A stretch of 64,000 nucleotides of DNA, from assembly GCA_963696025.1 (NCBI GenBank), contig CAVOII010000014.1, positions 1-64,000 of the forward strand, given 5' to 3'. This document shows positions 61,181 to 64,000 of the stretch, piece by piece (within the stretch, counting starts at the first letter, position 1; every line of letters starts with the position of its first letter). The position numbers and the translations under genes were made by a program. This DNA comes from JABCYV01 sp963696025. GTDB lineage: Bacteria > Acidobacteriota > Terriglobia > Terriglobales > Acidobacteriaceae. The notes beneath the pieces are model-generated. The model saw only the letters and a program-made list of their open reading frames with translations. It ran no database searches and was not told where the DNA came from.

Positions 61181-61794
61181 AATACTGTGCAGAATGGATC
61201 ATTTCACGAGCAGACGTGCAGGGAGAGAGTAGATGTGAGACTCGGATTGGTTGGGCTCCAGACTGGCGAAAGTAACTGGCCAGTCAGTGACCAAGCCGCT
61301 GCGCGGATCGTAAAACGAGCCTGGGCAGCAAGCAGCAGTTGTTTGCATGTTTCATGCTACTGATGGTTTTCCCAAATTACGCAAGGCCATCACTCCGAAT
61401 CGCCAGGAGTTTACTTGCGGCTCCATGAGGGGTACACGGATCGCCGGGCCAGTGGAAGGCAAGCTTGGGCGGTCACGCGACGAGTCTGCCCGGTGCGGTC
61501 AGGGTCGGGAGTGCGTCGGGTCTTCTTGGCGTCGGGTACGGAAAAAGGCCGAACCCGTATGGGTCCGGCCTGAAACGTGCACGCGCGAGCACAGCATAGT
61601 AACACGGTCGTGAGGGTCCGAATGGTCGGTGTTTCCGCCGCTAACCCATGACCGCCTAGTCGAATTGTCAGACTCGAACAAAGTATCTGTCGACGGTTTC
61701 AATAACTGTTCAATTTTATACATTTTCAAAAATAAACCAGGGCAATACTGTCATTTATTCGTGACGAGCAGGCATGCTGTATGAGTCCTACCCT
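61181..61794. other. Intergenic stretch
   Basis: No gene supported. Sequence near 61,500-61,620 (GTCGGGTACGG...GGTCCGGCCTG) contains several short inverted repeats of unclear meaning. Confidence 0.45.
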
Positions 61795-62060
61795 TTGCGC
61801 TCAAAGTCCTGCTTGTGGATGACGATGATGCCGTTCGCGCAATGAATTCGACCCTGCGGCGCAAAGGATTTGACGTAGTGGCTGCCACAGCGTGACAGAG
61901 GCTCCGAGACGGATCACTACTGAGACCTTCGACGTCCTCATCACTGACCTGCAAATGCCGGATCCCGGTGACGGTTTTACAGTGGTTACCGCGCTGCGGC
62001 ACTCCCAACTCCACGCGGGATTGCTCGTCGGACCCGCACCTTGTCTTCGTGAGTGCCGTT
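61795..62060 (+). pseudogene. Response regulator receiver-domain remnant
   Basis: VLLVDDDDAVRAMNSTLRRK and GFDVVAATA, then one base out of frame VTEAPRRITTETFDVLITDL, QMPDPGDGFTVVTALRHSQ. The acidic pocket (DDD) and phosphoacceptor Asp (ITDLQMP) are visible; the rest of the receiver and any output domain are missing. Confidence 0.65.
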
Positions 62061-62068
62061 AGATCGAA

Positions 62069-62088
62069 TGTGAGCGGTTGTGAACAGA
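62069..62088 (+). promoter_or_regulatory. Degenerate TGTGAGC element
   Basis: TGTGAGCGGTTGTGAACAGA, followed by CAG, resembles the sites at 54,441 and 48,726. It lies about 175 bases before the next gene. Confidence 0.35.
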
Positions 62089-62263
62089 CAGTCAAATCTA
62101 TACCAGATAGGGTTTGTGCTGTTCCACTCTGGCTGCTCAAGGTTCCTAGGCCGGAACTCAAGCGGTGCACAACGCACGAGTGTTCTGCGTAAGGACCGAA
62201 AGCAAGATCAAATCCCAAGTGAAACCTCAGGCCGCCGCGAGGCGAGAATCTTAGGAGGATTCA

Positions 62264-63229
62264 ATGAAAAGAGTATTCCTGCTCATGGTTGTATCGGCCC
62301 TGTTGGTGATGTTGGGGTTTGCGCAGACGCCCGACGCTCGCAGCAACACGGACCAGGCCACCGTTAGCGGTTGCTTGGGTGGATCTGATGGCAACTACAC
62401 AGTTGCGGAAGACGGCACTCGTCAGATCCTCAAGATCACCGCCAGCAGTATTGATCTCACGCCACATCTGGGCCATGCCGTAAAACTCACGGGGCACAGA
62501 GCAAGTGGAGCCGTGAGTTCCGGCGCTTCTGATAACAGCTTTGCCGTCACCGAACTGAACATGATCTCGGAACACTGTGCCGTGGCCGTCGCCTCAGCCG
62601 CCGCTGCACCAGTTGTGACTGTCATTCCCTCTTCGGAGACTGTCATCGCACGGGCGCCGGTCACCGCTGCACCCAACGCGACTGTCAGCACACCCGCTTT
62701 GGACGCTGCAGTACCCGTTGTGACTGTCATTCCGTCTTCGGAGACTGTCATCGCGCCCACGCCGGCCGCCGCTGTACCCAATGCGACTCCCAGCACACCC
62801 GCTTTGGACGCTGCAGCACCCGCTGTGACTGTCATTCCGTCTTCGGAGACTGTCATCGCGCCCGCTGCAAAGGCTGGTCACCCAATGCGACTGTCAGCCC
62901 AACCTCCCAGACCCTCAGCAGCACAGGCTGAGGCCGCCACTGTACCCGCTGCGGACGCAACACCAACCGCTGCGACTGCCAGCCCGTCCTCAGAGACTGT
63001 CGGCACACCTACCGCAGCCGCCACTACTCCCATCGTGACTCATAGGGCCGGCTCTCTGTGGCTCTTGATTCCGTTTGTCGTGCTGGCAATCGTCTTAGGC
63101 ACGCTGGTCCCTCTCCTCGGCAGGTGGAGAAAACGGAAAATTCTGGAGCGGAACGGCACCCCAAATCTTTCTCTCACGAATGAAGCGAGCTCTGACCGAG
63201 ACAAGCCAGAACTACGCAAAGTTGCCTAG
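62264..63229 (+). CDS. DUF5818-like domain plus Pro/Ala repeats and C-terminal TM
   Basis: 321 residues. Signal peptide (MKRVFLLMVVSALLVMLGFA), then the same domain as the 58,315 protein (ATVSGCLGGSDGNYTVAEDG, DLTPHLGHAVKLTGHRASGA, MISEHCA). A 35-residue repeat with PSSETVIAP occurs three times, followed by a Pro/Ala/Thr linker and a C-terminal TM (LWLLIPFVVLAIVLGTLVPL) with a basic cytoplasmic tail. ATG after TTAGGAGGATTCA. Confidence 0.72.
   Translation: MKRVFLLMVVSALLVMLGFAQTPDARSNTDQATVSGCLGGSDGNYTVAEDGTRQILKITASSIDLTPHLGHAVKLTGHRASGAVSSGASDNSFAVTELNMISEHCAVAVASAAAAPVVTVIPSSETVIARAPVTAAPNATVSTPALDAAVPVVTVIPSSETVIAPTPAAAVPNATPSTPALDAAAPAVTVIPSSETVIAPAAKAGHPMRLSAQPPRPSAAQAEAATVPAADATPTAATASPSSETVGTPTAAATTPIVTHRAGSLWLLIPFVVLAIVLGTLVPLLGRWRKRKILERNGTPNLSLTNEASSDRDKPELRKVA
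62612..62870. repeat. In-frame 105-bp tandem repeats
   Basis: TGTGACTGTCATTCC begins units at 62614, 62719 and 62824, an exact 105-base (35-codon) period. The second and third copies are most alike. Confidence 0.8.
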
Positions 63230-63234
63230 GCTGA

Positions 63235-63495
63235 GCGAGTGTAATTCGGCAGTGACGTGGAAGGGCGGCCCTTCAGGACTGAGTAATCCGAAGGCGGAGT
63301 TAGCTCCGCCTTCTCGGTGCGAAAGGCTCATCGCCTTTACGCGGATACTCCAACGGCGACCTTATGGAAAGTGGAGAGAAGGACGTCCTTCTCAAATGTT
63401 CGCGTGTAATCGGAAAGCATATTGGATTTCAGAGACGAATCGAGACATTGCGTACTAACATGGCAACCCCACGGTTGGGGCGACTAAGAAGACGG
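63235..63495 (-). repeat. Hairpin element copy 3 plus ABM-gene remnant
   Basis: AAGGCGGAG-TTAG-CTCCGCCTT (63291-63312) with GTGCGAAAGGCTCA. From 63,361 (CTTATGGAAAGTGGAG) the sequence follows the monooxygenase-like gene at 50,310-50,640 but lacks about 190 internal bases. The segment after 63,380 retains LLKCSRVIGKHIGFQ-type coding on the opposite strand reading. Confidence 0.6.
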
Positions 63496-63710
63496 CGTAG
63501 CGGCGGGTTGAAAACAAATAGTGCTCGGTCCGGTGGCTCGCGGCGGTTGCTCCCAAAAAGGTTCGGCTACGGGCCGTGCAATCTATGCAAGCGTCCCCCG
63601 ACAGCACCAAGCGAACAACTCACGGGCGCGGCTGAAACGGAGAAACGAATGAAGTCAGGAGCGGGAGTCTCTCGTCTCATAGCTGCGCAGTTGCCTTTAT
63701 TTTCAAAACC

Positions 63711-63737
63711 TGAGCAAATCTGAGCAGTCACCAATTA
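63711..63737 (+). promoter_or_regulatory. Regulatory element shared with the sigma factor gene
   Basis: TGAGCAAATCTGAGCAGTCA then CCAATTA, closely matching the minus strand upstream of the ECF sigma gene (45,021-45,046). It is about 120 bases before the next ATG. Confidence 0.5.
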
Positions 63738-63854
63738 CGCAGCGCCGTAACCTTTTTATTTAGGAGATGTGTAAGGAACCATGCGGCCCACGGTCGTTTG
63801 TTCCGCTGGTGGCGAAGCCGGACACATCTCACACATTTCGGACAAGGAGGGGCT

Positions 63855-63926
63855 ATGTTAGGTTACGGTTTGGCTGGAACAATTGTCGTAGTTCTGTTGA
63901 TTGTTTTTGTCGTGCGCAGTCTGTAA
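63855..63926 (+). CDS. 23-residue single-TM peptide
   Basis: MLGYGLAGTIVVVLLIVFVV then RSL. A strong AAGGAGG lies seven bases before the ATG. Very similar in form to the short GxGLxGTLLIILLIILVV membrane peptides of other bacteria (DUF3309-like). It is too short for most gene finders. Confidence 0.7.
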   Translation: MLGYGLAGTIVVVLLIVFVVRSL

Positions 63927-64000
63927 ACCCAAAGCTATGCCTAGGCCGCTGGCCAAGAGGACGTGGGTTCGACGTAACTAAGCATCGCCTGCTTCAATTG

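Noticed and set aside
63473..63723. Plus-strand frame MATPRLGRLRRRRSG
   Set aside because: Starts inside the ABM-gene remnant and has random-looking basic composition.
1..64000. CRISPR arrays, rRNA genes, complete insertion sequences
   Set aside because: No spaced direct-repeat array, no rRNA signature and no transposase or integrase frame was found by reading both strands.

Overview
The window looks like two different genomes, or two very different replicon histories, joined near 16.57 kb. Bases 1 to about 16,560 are very GC-rich and read like an actinobacterial, chloroflexotal or dormibacterial chromosome. They hold lipA, a delta-1-pyrroline-5-carboxylate dehydrogenase, a complete 2-oxo acid dehydrogenase set (lpdA, E1 alpha, E1 beta, E2), ftsE-ftsX, prfB with its programmed frameshift, an IMPDH/GMP reductase family enzyme, an MDR oxidoreductase, a TetR/DUF4386 pair, an isochorismatase-fold hydrolase and a secreted protein. 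Nearly every gene here is broken by single-base indels although catalytic motifs are kept, so sequencing or assembly error is more likely than decay. The block ends at the 5' half of a tRNA-Leu(UAA).

From about 16,600 to 64,000 the GC is clearly lower, coding density drops, and the families are typical of Acidobacteriota (Terriglobia, Koribacter/Sulfotelmatobacter-like): AsmA, DUF899 with AHSA1 and ArsR, DUF2182, DUF2934, SYLF, CsbD, YtxH, PEGA, OmpA with DUF4398, LssY_C, PAP2, zinc-dependent phospholipase C-like proteins, Crp/Fnr regulators, an ECF sigma factor and many short secreted or membrane proteins. This is an accessory, stress/envelope region rather than a housekeeping one. The best operon is LssY_C, PAP2 and radical SAM (35.6-38.9 kb), coupled by overlap and short spacing and suggestive of membrane-lipid chemistry. 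A second unit at 30.4-32.0 kb encodes three unrecognised proteins, two of which share a domain.

The acidobacterial part is full of duplicated and decaying material: a 0.38 kb direct repeat (17.2 and 34.8 kb), a 0.7-0.9 kb inverted repeat (19.8 and 45.2 kb), a 0.5 kb direct repeat with two small genes (20.9 and 50.8 kb), paired small-protein genes, a hairpin element in three places, and remnants of a phospholipase-like gene, PAP2, a response regulator, a Crp regulator, GroEL and a monooxygenase-like gene.

The least expected signal is regulatory. A roughly 20-bp motif close to TGTGAGC-N6-GCTCAGA, and a related TTGCACA-N6-TGTGCAA form, lies upstream of many of the small stress and envelope genes. 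The 5-N6-5 geometry matches Crp/Fnr operators, and the window encodes three Crp/Fnr-type regulators. This suggests a local regulon of small envelope proteins, which remains an inference.
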